DNA of 61,282 bases, taken from an uncultured Lachnospiraceae bacterium (GTDB taxonomy: Bacteria; Bacillota; Clostridia; Lachnospirales; Lachnospiraceae). Where the stretch lies: positions 1 through 61,282 of the forward strand of contig URDN01000011.1 in NCBI GenBank assembly GCA_900546495.1. The letters are read 5' to 3'. Under the pieces are notes generated by a model. The model did not search any database, was not told the origin of the DNA, and saw only the letters and a program-made list of their open reading frames with translations. Shown piece by piece: positions 15,620 through 24,219 of the stretch; position 1 is the first letter of the stretch, and every line of letters starts with the position of its first letter. Position numbers and translations under genes: made by a program.

Positions 15620-17875
15620 ATGAAATCATTTAGAAAAGAAAGAAAAGAAAAACCGATCATCATTGGTAATAATAACAAAAGAAGACGACATGGATTTTTC
15701 AGTTTTCTGAAAAACTTCAATTTTCCGGATCTGTCTGACAGTCCAAAAGTAAAATTTTTGAATAAATTTTCTTTACTGTTTCATGGACTGCTGGCCTGTA
15801 TCCTGGTATTTGCAATTGAATGTGTATCCAGACATTCCTTTACATCAGCAGTAAGTTTCTGTATCAGCTCCCCGCTGACGTTCCTTTATAATGCACTGCT
15901 GATTTTTGCAACGTTACTGATCGTGTACCTGTTTAAGCACAGAGCACTGGTCCGTATCGTAATATCTGTATTCTGGACGCTGCTCGGTGTCATCAACGGC
16001 TGCGTACTTGCATCCCGTGTCACACCGTTTAACTTTGCAGACCTGAAACTGATCGGAGACCTGCTCTCCATGAAAAACAGCAAATATCTGTCTGCCGGAC
16101 AGGAGATTGCAGTGATTGTTCTGCTGATCGCGCTTGCAGCGTTCCTGATCATTTTTGCATTCAAAGGACCAAAATTCAAAGGAAGAGTTCACCTGTTCCG
16201 CAACCTTGGTTTACTGGTGCTCTGCATAGCAAGTATTCCTTTTATCACAAAAGCAGCGATCCACTCCGATATTCTTTCCGGATACTTTGGAAATCTGGCA
16301 CAGGGATACAAAGACTATGGTTTTGTATACAGTTTCTCTGCCAGTGTGGTAGACACCGGGATGAGCAAACCTGCCAATTATACAGAAGAAACCATTGACA
16401 CGATCAATGATAATGTAACGACAGATCCGACAACAGTTGATTCTTCAGATATGCCAAATATCATTTTTGTACAGCTTGAGACATTCATCGATCCGTACGA
16501 ATTGAACTTTTTAAGTTACTCCGAAGATCCGATTCCGAACTTCCATAAATTAATGGAAAATTACACTTCCGGATACCTTACCGTACCGGTTGTCGGCGCT
16601 GGAACTGCAAACACAGAGTTCGAGGTTCTGACAGGAATGGGCATCCGTTTCTTCGGTCTGGGTGAGTACCCCTATAAAACAGTTTTAAAAGATACTACCT
16701 GTGAGAGTGCCGCTGATGTCCTTGGCAATCTTGGATATGCAACACATGCCCTTCACAACAACGGTGGTAACTTCTACGGACGTACAAAAGTGTTCTCCCA
16801 GATGGGATTTGATACTTTCACCAGCAAAGAGCTGATGAACATTACAGAATACAATGAAATTGCTTCCTGGCCGACAGATAACATTCTGATCGACGAGACA
16901 ACCAAAACACTGGATTCCACTCCGAACCAGTCCGATTTCCTGTATACGATTACCGTACAGAGTCACGGAAGTTACCCGGATTACAAAGTATTTGACAACC
17001 CGGAAATCCAGGTAACCGGCGGTGATACCGAAGCTGAGCATTATCAGTGGGAGTATTACATCAACGAACTTCACGAAGTTGACAATTTTATCGGAAACCT
17101 GATCGATACCTTATCCAAACGTAATGAGAAAACAATCGTTGTCATGTATGGCGATCACCTTCCAACCCTCGGTCTGGAAGATTCAGATATGAATACCGGA
17201 AATTTGTATGACACTACATACGTAACATGGAATAACTTTGGTCTGGAAAAACAGGATAAAGACGTGGCAGCTTATCAGCTGATGTCCTATATCACAAATC
17301 AGCTTGGCATTCACGAAGGAACCATGTTCCGTTATCATCAGTCTGAGATGGATGCAGGCGTATCCACTGACGATGCTTCTTACATTACAAACTGGGAATT
17401 ACTGCAGTATGATCTGCTTTACGGAAGCCGCTACTCCTACCATGGTGTAGACAAATATCCGGCATCTGACCTTGTAATGGGTGTTCAGGATGTTGTAATC
17501 GACCACACTTCCATGAATGCGGATAAAACAAAACTGACCATCTTCGGCAAGAACTTCACTCCTTGGAGTAAGGTTTATATCAATGGAGAAAAAGTTTCCA
17601 CTGAATATATTTCCGGAAATTGCCTGGAGATTTCCATGGCAGATTTACAGGACGGTTCACAGATTGTTGTAAATCAGGTTGGATCAAGCAATACGATCTT
17701 CCGCAGTTCCAATACGGTTACATTTAATGCACCGACTGATTTTGATGCGCATGATGCGGATAATGTGGAAGTTCCTGATACTTCCGGAGATGATCTGGGT
17801 GTGCCGGTAGTCATTCCGCCGGAGGAGCAAACCACGCATGATGGTGCTGCTACAACTACGACTGCCGCTCAGTAA
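15620..17875 (+). CDS. LTA synthase family protein (phosphoglycerol transferase) with C-terminal IPT-like domain
   Basis: A 751-residue membrane sulfatase-fold enzyme of the LtaS/phosphoglycerol transferase I group, which moves glycerol phosphate from phosphatidylglycerol to a growing polymer or glycan outside the cell. A basic N-terminal segment is followed by about five membrane helices (residues 45-215). The extracellular catalytic domain shows the metal Glu in IIFVQLETFIDP, the nucleophile Thr in GAGTANTEFEVLTGM and the metal Asp/His in VVMYGDHLPTLG. After about residue 625 a beta-rich domain with KLTIFGKNFTPWSKVYINGE resembles an IPT/TIG fold, which LtaS lacks, then an acidic and Thr-rich tail. 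The start has AGAAGGAG. Monocistronic, ending at the hairpin at 17910. Confidence 0.88.
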   Translation: MKSFRKERKEKPIIIGNNNKRRRHGFFSFLKNFNFPDLSDSPKVKFLNKFSLLFHGLLACILVFAIECVSRHSFTSAVSFCISSPLTFLYNALLIFATLLIVYLFKHRALVRIVISVFWTLLGVINGCVLASRVTPFNFADLKLIGDLLSMKNSKYLSAGQEIAVIVLLIALAAFLIIFAFKGPKFKGRVHLFRNLGLLVLCIASIPFITKAAIHSDILSGYFGNLAQGYKDYGFVYSFSASVVDTGMSKPANYTEETIDTINDNVTTDPTTVDSSDMPNIIFVQLETFIDPYELNFLSYSEDPIPNFHKLMENYTSGYLTVPVVGAGTANTEFEVLTGMGIRFFGLGEYPYKTVLKDTTCESAADVLGNLGYATHALHNNGGNFYGRTKVFSQMGFDTFTSKELMNITEYNEIASWPTDNILIDETTKTLDSTPNQSDFLYTITVQSHGSYPDYKVFDNPEIQVTGGDTEAEHYQWEYYINELHEVDNFIGNLIDTLSKRNEKTIVVMYGDHLPTLGLEDSDMNTGNLYDTTYVTWNNFGLEKQDKDVAAYQLMSYITNQLGIHEGTMFRYHQSEMDAGVSTDDASYITNWELLQYDLLYGSRYSYHGVDKYPASDLVMGVQDVVIDHTSMNADKTKLTIFGKNFTPWSKVYINGEKVSTEYISGNCLEISMADLQDGSQIVVNQVGSSNTIFRSSNTVTFNAPTDFDAHDADNVEVPDTSGDDLGVPVVIPPEEQTTHDGAATTTTAAQ

Positions 17876-17909
17876 TAATTTGTTTGATAGCTTAAAATTT
17901 AAGATATAG

Positions 17910-17980
17910 AAAAAGAGGCTTGGTTCATTTTTCTCCGCGGCTAACAATCGCACGCTGAGAAAATGGACCAAGCCTCTTTT
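17910..17980. terminator. Bidirectional terminator with long stem
   Basis: AAAAGAGGCTTGGTTCATTT and its complement form a ~25-pair stem ending in TCTTTTATTT. The loop contains, on the minus strand, GCGATTGTTAGC, identical to the loop of the hairpin after gatB. Confidence 0.8.
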
Positions 17981-18098
17981 ATTTACACACGCAATAAACC
18001 CGAGTTGTTTTAACCACGCAGCACTACGCGACACACGCACATCTACAACTTTTCCCGGCAAGCGTTTGTTAGCTGCAGAAATTAATTACCCGAACCAT

Positions 18099-19067
18099 TC
18101 ACACCCCAGAAGTATCAAATTCCGGTATAAAACTATCTTTCGCCGTCTCCCCATCCTGAATAAATCCATTTTCCACACCAATTTCAATGGCATAATCTAC
18201 AACTTCGTCGTATTCCTGCGGTGTGATTTTTCTGCCAAGTTCCGGATAATGCTCCTCAATCTCCGGCATTGGCGTATATTGATTCATAATACTGATATAA
18301 ATCCGCTCCCCATACATCTCGTACAGATAACGAATCACATTTTTAGATTCTTCTACATGCCCCGGAAGCACAAGATGCCGAACAACCACGCCACGCAGCA
18401 TTCGTTCCAGCTCACTATCTCCATAATCCACGTCTGTGAGCAACTCATCCGTGACCATCCCGGAATTTTCCCCGGAAACAATTTCAAACTGAGCACTTCC
18501 AACCTGCCGCACCATCTCCTGCAGAGCCTGTTTTGCCACTTGCGGATAATCTTCTGCATGAGAATACACACCCGCCAGCTCCGTGCTCAGATATTTGAAA
18601 TCCGGCAGATAAATATCCACCAGTCCTTCAAACATCCGTAACGTCTCAACCTTTTCATAACCAGATGTATTGTATACAATTGGAAGATGCAGCCCCTGTG
18701 ACTTCGCAAGTTCCAGCGCATGGACTACCTGCGGTGCAAAATGCCCCGCTGTCACAAGATTGATATTCCATGCTTTCTGATCCTGAAGTTCCAAAAATAT
18801 TTCTGCCAGCCGTTCTGTGGAAATTGCTTTTCCCACGCTCCCTGCTGCAATAGAGTGATTCTGGCAGAACACGCAACCTAAGGTACAGCCCGAAAAAAAC
18901 ACGGCTCCGGAGCCTGCATCGCCGGATATGCAGGGTTCCTCCCACATATGCAATGCAGCCCGTGCCGCGCGGATCTGATCAGTCTGTCCACAGTAACCTG
19001 TTTTTCCCTGTGTCCGATCCACATGACAGTTTCGCGGACACAGACAGCAATCAGTCAATTTATTCAT
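18099..19067 (-). CDS. PflX-like radical SAM protein (PFL-activase homologue)
   Basis: A 322-residue radical SAM protein of the PflX/COG1313 group. An N-terminal Cys-rich zone (CCLCPRNCHVDRTQGKTGYC, residues 8-27) precedes the SAM cluster motif FFSGCTLGCVFCQNHS (CxxxCxxC). The remaining TIM barrel includes NLVTAGHFAPQVVHAL and DIYLPDFKYLS. Family members are called PFL-activating-like but substrates are unknown. I start at the ATG at 19067, preceded by GGAGAAG; this overlaps the stop of the upstream esterase gene (ATGAATAA), implying translational coupling. It has no glycyl radical partner nearby and should not be confused with the activase at 40.6 kb. Confidence 0.85.
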   Translation of the reverse strand: MNKLTDCCLCPRNCHVDRTQGKTGYCGQTDQIRAARAALHMWEEPCISGDAGSGAVFFSGCTLGCVFCQNHSIAAGSVGKAISTERLAEIFLELQDQKAWNINLVTAGHFAPQVVHALELAKSQGLHLPIVYNTSGYEKVETLRMFEGLVDIYLPDFKYLSTELAGVYSHAEDYPQVAKQALQEMVRQVGSAQFEIVSGENSGMVTDELLTDVDYGDSELERMLRGVVVRHLVLPGHVEESKNVIRYLYEMYGERIYISIMNQYTPMPEIEEHYPELGRKITPQEYDEVVDYAIEIGVENGFIQDGETAKDSFIPEFDTSGV

Positions 19068-20046
19068 ATTCAACTTCTCCAAATTTGGACTCAATTTCTT
19101 TGTCCTCCTCATCCAGATGTTCTGTCGGAAGATGATTTTCGATAATATCCAGAAAACGTCCAATTTCCTGCCATGCATGCTTGGATTCCGGAATCATCAG
19201 CATCGCCATCTGGAAAATATGAAACATTCCCTCGTAAACACTGAGCCGCACTTTGCAACCGGCATGTTTCGCCTTTTCTGCTACCAGTTCGGAATCGCTC
19301 AGCAGCATCTCATAACTTCCCACCTGAATCAGCATCGGTGGAAATCCGCTGAAGTTTCCATACAACGGCGAAATATATGGATTGGTCGGATCCTCATCCT
19401 GAATATAATCTTTACTGTAGATCAGGCTGTCTCTGGTATTTCCAAACAGCGGATCCCTCTCATAATTAAAATCATAAGATGCACCGGACTGGGTCATATC
19501 CGTCCATGGAGACATACAGATGAGCCCCGCCGGAAGCTTTCGATTTTGGTTTTTCAAATACATACAAAGAGCCAGTGCCAGTCCACCACCGGCAGAATCT
19601 CCGGCAACAACAATCTCATGCTCCTGCCAGCCCTGCTGCAGCAGCCAGTTATAACCGGTAATGGCATCCTCCAGCGCCGCCGGATACGGATGCTCCGGTG
19701 CCACACGGTAATCCACCGTCAGGACGCTCATGCCACGGCCAAGTTCACTGTAAAGTCCAGCAAAACTGCGGTATGCATTACGCATCCCTCCGATATATCC
19801 GCCTCCATGCAACTGAAGCAGCACAAGACGTTCATTTTTCAGATCACACTCCAATAATTCCAGACGGCAATTTTTCTCTTCAATCACGCGCAGATTGTAA
19901 AACTCCGGCACTCTCCACTCCGGCTCCGTCATCTTTTTACGCAGTTCACCGCTTTTTAACTTTCTGCCGATCAGATTATCGGAGGCGACTCTTGCGATCA
20001 ATTCACGCATTACTTTTCCGCGAATACTGTTGTCAGTCTGTAACAT
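19060..20046 (-). CDS. Alpha/beta hydrolase, hormone-sensitive-lipase family esterase
   Basis: A 328-residue esterase. The HSL-family oxyanion motif LQLHGGGYIGG, the nucleophile elbow VVAGDSAGGGLAL and a late catalytic Asp/His region (SDSELVAEKAKHAG and EGMFHIFQ) are all present. No signal peptide, so it acts in the cytoplasm, probably on short acyl esters. It sits in a run with an acyltransferase, a DUF6320 protein and a PflX-like protein; the first two often accompany such an esterase in gut Firmicutes, suggesting linked acyl-transfer and deacylation. The start has GTAGGAGAG nine bases upstream. Its last codons overlap the next gene. Confidence 0.9.
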   Translation of the reverse strand: MLQTDNSIRGKVMRELIARVASDNLIGRKLKSGELRKKMTEPEWRVPEFYNLRVIEEKNCRLELLECDLKNERLVLLQLHGGGYIGGMRNAYRSFAGLYSELGRGMSVLTVDYRVAPEHPYPAALEDAITGYNWLLQQGWQEHEIVVAGDSAGGGLALALCMYLKNQNRKLPAGLICMSPWTDMTQSGASYDFNYERDPLFGNTRDSLIYSKDYIQDEDPTNPYISPLYGNFSGFPPMLIQVGSYEMLLSDSELVAEKAKHAGCKVRLSVYEGMFHIFQMAMLMIPESKHAWQEIGRFLDIIENHLPTEHLDEEDKEIESKFGEVEYE

Positions 20047-20174
20047 TCACTTCTCTCCTACTATTAATACTTATGTTTGCTCCCATAGTTCGCTTTTGAT
20101 GAAATCACATTGTTTCTGTAAAAAACATATACATTTACGCTATCACTTTTAAACATCATCCAGATGCAACTATA

Positions 20175-20852
20175 TTATACATGAAAACGACGGTACAGTT
20201 CATCCATTGCCCGGCGTCCACCCATGATCACACTTCCGATAAATACAAATATTGCCACACACAATGCGATCAGACACATAATACTATCACTGGAAATTCC
20301 AAAATGATGCAAAATATATGGAATGATGCAGAGCACGATGAGCAACAGCTGCATCGGAATATAACTCTGCCAATTTCTGCTATTTACGATCATCAGAACA
20401 ATTACCGTCGCATCGATCAGAATAAAAGCCGCCGGCAACACATAGTTTACCGACCATCCGGAAAATCCCGTCAAAAAATCAATCAGTACGACGACAGCAA
20501 CACCTAACAGCGTCTGCATTAGTATCTTAAACTGATATCCATTATGCTTTTGAATGGAAAATTTCAATGTAATATACGCATACACCATGCAGGCTCCGGT
20601 CATGATCGACCAGCCGATCCGGTCTCCCACATGAAAATCAATGATCACCAGAATCGCTTCTGCAATAATTGCAGCCAGCGTATAAATACTCATCGCTAAC
20701 TGAATCTTCTTTATTTCCTTATCAGGACGAAACGGATACGTCGGTTTGAACTCTTCTTCCTCCGCATCTTCCCGTTCCGTAATACATTTGCAAAGTGGAC
20801 ATACGTTGGTCGGATCAATAAATTCCACTCCGCAGTTCCAACATTTATTCAT
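20175..20852 (-). CDS. DUF6320 membrane protein with zinc ribbon
   Basis: A zinc ribbon at the N-terminus (NKCWNCGVEF and NVCPLCK) is followed by an acidic linker and about six transmembrane helices between residues 45 and 220. This matches DUF6320, commonly adjacent to an alcohol-acetyltransferase-like gene, as here. The start is ambiguous: the ATG at 20852 overlaps the stop of the upstream gene as ATGAATAA, while an ATG at 20864 lies 12 bases earlier; neither has a strong ribosome binding site, and coupling to the upstream gene is likely. Function unknown. Confidence 0.75.
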   Translation of the reverse strand: MNKCWNCGVEFIDPTNVCPLCKCITEREDAEEEEFKPTYPFRPDKEIKKIQLAMSIYTLAAIIAEAILVIIDFHVGDRIGWSIMTGACMVYAYITLKFSIQKHNGYQFKILMQTLLGVAVVVLIDFLTGFSGWSVNYVLPAAFILIDATVIVLMIVNSRNWQSYIPMQLLLIVLCIIPYILHHFGISSDSIMCLIALCVAIFVFIGSVIMGGRRAMDELYRRFHV

Positions 20853-22230
20853 AATATACACCATTACTTTCTATTGTTACCGGAATATCATTTGCTACCA
20901 GATAACGGTAAAATGCTTTCTGCAGCTTTGTATCCTTCATTACAGAGGAAATCGTAGATGTCAGTGTTCCCTTATAAGAACACAGACACATTTTCAGATT
21001 CTGTCCTTTGGATCGCGACAGGATGACACTGAAATGATCCACGTAATCCTCATATTCCGGTGCCACCTGAATATTTCCAAGGTTTGTAATGGTAGCTGTA
21101 TTGGCACTTGCCGCCATATTATAAATATATTTCATACCAATTTTTTTGAACACCAATGGGATGGTTCGCAGAATCATCGTTTTTTCTCCGGTTACATTAT
21201 AGGAAAAGATTTCTTCCAGATGTTCTTTTGTGATCTGCTCCCGCAGCGATTCTTTTACTTCCCCGATCACATCCTCAAAAGGCTGATTTTCAGTCTTCGG
21301 ATGAAAGGTTGCCGTAACCATAACAAAAAAGTTCTTCGTCGTTACGGAATTAAAATACGGCCGCAGGTTGACCGGTACACTGGTAGTGATTGGCCGTTTG
21401 GACGGCATGCCCTTTAAATATTCCTGATAGATTGCCCAGATAAACACTGCTACCAGAAATTCGTTGATGGTGGCATCGTATTTTTTTGCCGCACGTTTTA
21501 CCGCATCCACCGGCATATGGCCATGAATGATACCCATTTTTCCTTCCGGGAACATACTGCCCTTTAATATATAGGCTTTTTCTGATTTATATGATTTTTC
21601 AAAACGGCTCTTTCTGTAATTCTGCAAAAAGCTGTCTTCTGTATTCAGTGAAGTGTCCTTGTGGAGTCGGTTTCCATACTGTTCTCCAAGCTCCGGATGG
21701 GACAGACGCAGATACTGATACGTCAGCTCCTTTAAGAAATTTAATGCACCATTGCCATCTGTCAGGGAATGAAATACCTCCAAATTAATCCGGCAGCCGT
21801 AATAAGTTACCCGGAACAGATAGCTGCGGTTGCGATGCTCATCGATATAACGGCATGGATACGTGTGTTCTTCATGTACCGTCGGCGATTTTTTACCGTT
21901 TTCCTCAAAGTAATACCAGAACATACCTTGTCGCAGTCTGCAGTTAAATACGGAAAACTTCGGTAGCACCATATCCAGTGCCTGTTGCAGCAAATCCTGC
22001 TGAATTTCTTCTTTTAAAATAATTGCCACTCGGTAGACATTCGTCATGCCTTCACCGGCAATGACCGGAAATAAATGTGCGGTATTGTCCAGTTTTCCCC
22101 ACTTGATTTCCCGGTCCTTGTTTCCTTTTTGTTCCCTGTAAACAGATCTGGCTTCCCGTTTCTGTTGCTTTTCTTCTGCTTTCTGCAACTTTTTCTGAGC
22201 CTTCTGTTGTTTCTTTTCTTCTTTACTCAT
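20845..22230 (-). CDS. Condensation/alcohol acetyltransferase-like acyltransferase
   Basis: A 461-residue protein of the chloramphenicol-acetyltransferase/condensation superfamily. A very basic coiled N-terminus (residues 1-40, repeated KKQQKAQKKL type) leads to the two-lobed fold. The catalytic HxxxDG appears as FHSLTDGNGALNFL; the second lobe includes a PVNLRPYFNSVTTKNFFVMV bridge-like region. Such proteins move acyl groups to alcohols or amines; the partner DUF6320 and the esterase downstream suggest a membrane-associated lipid or ester pathway. The start has a modest CAGGAAA. Its stop overlaps the start of the DUF6320 gene. Confidence 0.8.
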   Translation of the reverse strand: MSKEEKKQQKAQKKLQKAEEKQQKREARSVYREQKGNKDREIKWGKLDNTAHLFPVIAGEGMTNVYRVAIILKEEIQQDLLQQALDMVLPKFSVFNCRLRQGMFWYYFEENGKKSPTVHEEHTYPCRYIDEHRNRSYLFRVTYYGCRINLEVFHSLTDGNGALNFLKELTYQYLRLSHPELGEQYGNRLHKDTSLNTEDSFLQNYRKSRFEKSYKSEKAYILKGSMFPEGKMGIIHGHMPVDAVKRAAKKYDATINEFLVAVFIWAIYQEYLKGMPSKRPITTSVPVNLRPYFNSVTTKNFFVMVTATFHPKTENQPFEDVIGEVKESLREQITKEHLEEIFSYNVTGEKTMILRTIPLVFKKIGMKYIYNMAASANTATITNLGNIQVAPEYEDYVDHFSVILSRSKGQNLKMCLCSYKGTLTSTISSVMKDTKLQKAFYRYLVANDIPVTIESNGVYYE

Positions 22231-22335
22231 AAATTTCCTGATTTTCCTAAATATTCCTGATTATTCTGATTGTTTCGATATTTTCCAATATTAATTTTGT
22301 TTTCCGCCACCTGTAACAGCGGCAGTTATCTCTCA

Positions 22336-23091
22336 TCAGATATAGCGCGCGATTCCGACCCGAATCCTTCCTTTTTTCGTCTCCTGTAAAAATCCGCGAA
22401 ATACGAATTTGCCAAATCCACGCACCGAAACAATATCCTGCGCTTTCAGTATACCACTATTGCGGTCATATTGTCTTCCATTTACAAATATTTTTCCTGC
22501 CCGGAATAATTCCGCACTTTGCGTCCGGGACAGCCTGTATGCTTTTGAAACGACAGCATCACATCGATTGGAACTGACGACAAACTCTTCTTCCGCAAAC
22601 TGCGGTGCCGCCTGCGCCGGACATTCTTTCGTCACTTCCGTCGTCATGGTCGTGTGCCGCACCTGTGTGATGTTTTTTTCCAGATAGTCGGCCATCGCAT
22701 CCTCGCAGAAAACATAACCAACAGCATCCCTGACAATAATATCGCCCAGAACATCCCGCTCTATTCCAAGATTCATCAATGCGCCCAAAAAATCCCGATG
22801 GGTCAGCTCTTCCGCAAATTTCGGTGCCGAAGGTCGGATCACAACACAACTGATGGGAAATGCCTCCTCATATCCCAGCGTTTCTTCTGAGCCAAAACGC
22901 AGCATCTGCCGCTCACAACCTTCTGTTCCTCCAAACAATTTCCATGGCACAAAGTCAAGTTCCCGCTCCATGGCATACACATCCGACACTTCTGCCGCAT
23001 TTAAAAATCCGGAAAACGTATAAATATTTTGCTGATAACAACGGTTTGCCAGATCCAGCACCCGCCGCTTTAATTCTTCCTTTTCTTTCAT
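22336..23091 (-). CDS. ylmH: YlmH-type S4 RNA-binding protein
   Basis: A 251-residue YlmH/RqcP-like protein. The N-terminal part (YQQNIYTFSGFLNAAEVSDV, then GYEEAFPISCVVIRPSAPKF) matches the YlmH domain and the C-terminal ~70 residues form an S4 domain (SRTQSAELFRAGKIFVNGRQ). In Bacillus RqcP works with RqcH in ribosome quality control on stalled large subunits. I choose the ATG at 23091 because related proteins start with a similar MxxKEELK; there is no ribosome binding site before it, while TTGTGC and TATACT sit immediately upstream, so the message may be almost leaderless. The usual ylm/div neighbours are absent. Confidence 0.85.
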   Translation of the reverse strand: MKEKEELKRRVLDLANRCYQQNIYTFSGFLNAAEVSDVYAMERELDFVPWKLFGGTEGCERQMLRFGSEETLGYEEAFPISCVVIRPSAPKFAEELTHRDFLGALMNLGIERDVLGDIIVRDAVGYVFCEDAMADYLEKNITQVRHTTMTTEVTKECPAQAAPQFAEEEFVVSSNRCDAVVSKAYRLSRTQSAELFRAGKIFVNGRQYDRNSGILKAQDIVSVRGFGKFVFRGFLQETKKGRIRVGIARYI

Positions 23092-23131
23092 GGAACACAG
23101 TATACCATACACCGGTCTTTCTGCACAATAC

Positions 23132-23181
23132 AAAAACCTCCACTGAAATCACAGTCTCTCGTGATCCATATGGAGGTTTTT
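23132..23181 (-). terminator. Terminator closing the catabolic operon
   Basis: AAAAACCTCCA and TGGAGGTTTTT form the outer stem, with an inner ATCAC/GTGAT pairing, followed on the minus strand by TTTTTG. It lies 28 bases past the SDR-like gene and so marks the end of the operon that begins near 31.8 kb. Confidence 0.85.
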
Positions 23182-23208
23182 CTTACCTGTATCTATATAT
23201 GTTATGTT

Positions 23209-24207
23209 TTATATCGCTTTCTTTTTATGGGATAACAGCTTCATACTGTAGGTTACAATGTTCTGAATCTCTGCCTCATAATCATCTTCAGTGATACCAA
23301 GCAGATCAGCCGTTGTTTCTTCCGGCAGATACTTGTTCAGATAATGGATATCCGTGTATTTCACCATATCAAATCCACTCTCGTACCCGTTTCTTCTCTG
23401 CACTTTTTTCAACCGTTTTCCACCGGCTGTATACATGAATTTCGGAATCAGACGCATCTTACGATCAGATAGATTCAATGCATCTCTCATAATTTCTGTA
23501 ATATGACTCCAGGATTCATTATATTTGCCCACCGGATAGCAGCCGCCTTCCAGCTCACCTTCCAGCGCACCGACAATCGCTTCTCCGGCCTGACGTCTGG
23601 TCAGCAGACTGATGCCGCCACCGGAATACACGATTTCTTTCTTCATATTGGAAAAGCTGTCTACCATATAAAACCAGGAGGGTTTTCGTCCTTCCTGCAC
23701 ACCGACGATTGGAGAAAATTCCAGAACGATAACGGAAAATCCAGGCTCATTTTCTGCCAGACAGACACGTTCCTGCTCTGCCAGACTTCGCACATACGGA
23801 TGCCATTTTGCCAGCTTCAGTTCCGGCATCGTTCTCTCAAAATAAGTATAATAAGAGCCGCAGATCACCGTTTTTTTCACACCTGCCGCTTTTGCCGCCC
23901 ACAGAATGCGTTTTACCATCTCTACATTATGCATCTCATACAGATCATAGATTGGCGCTTTGCCATCTACTCTCTCGTCAATTCCCGCCGCATAAACCAG
24001 CGAATCACATCCAACAAGTATCGCTGCCAGTGCATCCTCTGATAACCCGCTGATATCATTCTGGATCAATTCCAGTCCTTCCGGCTGTTCATAGTCTACC
24101 GGCAGTTCCGGAAGGGCCAGCGCTTTTACGCGATGTCTCTGTTCCAGCAGCATTCTTACTGCCTGATCTCCGATAAATCCGGTTCCCCCAATCACCAGTG
24201 TGTTCAT
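23209..24207 (-). CDS. SDR-fold NAD-binding protein lacking the catalytic Lys
   Basis: A 332-residue extended short-chain dehydrogenase-like protein. The Rossmann start MNTLVIGGTGFIGDQAVRML is canonical, and SLVYAAGIDE marks the NAD pocket. The active-site block, normally YxxxK, reads HPYVRSLAEQE: the Tyr is kept but the Lys is Leu. This argues against normal oxidoreductase or epimerase chemistry and for a binding, isomerising or regulatory role. It is the last gene of the catabolic operon, 12 bases after the alcohol dehydrogenase, with AAAGGAGAAA before the start and a terminator after it. The role in the pathway cannot be read from sequence. Confidence 0.8.
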   Translation of the reverse strand: MNTLVIGGTGFIGDQAVRMLLEQRHRVKALALPELPVDYEQPEGLELIQNDISGLSEDALAAILVGCDSLVYAAGIDERVDGKAPIYDLYEMHNVEMVKRILWAAKAAGVKKTVICGSYYTYFERTMPELKLAKWHPYVRSLAEQERVCLAENEPGFSVIVLEFSPIVGVQEGRKPSWFYMVDSFSNMKKEIVYSGGGISLLTRRQAGEAIVGALEGELEGGCYPVGKYNESWSHITEIMRDALNLSDRKMRLIPKFMYTAGGKRLKKVQRRNGYESGFDMVKYTDIHYLNKYLPEETTADLLGITEDDYEAEIQNIVTYSMKLLSHKKKAI

Positions 24208-24219
24208 ATATTTCTCCTT

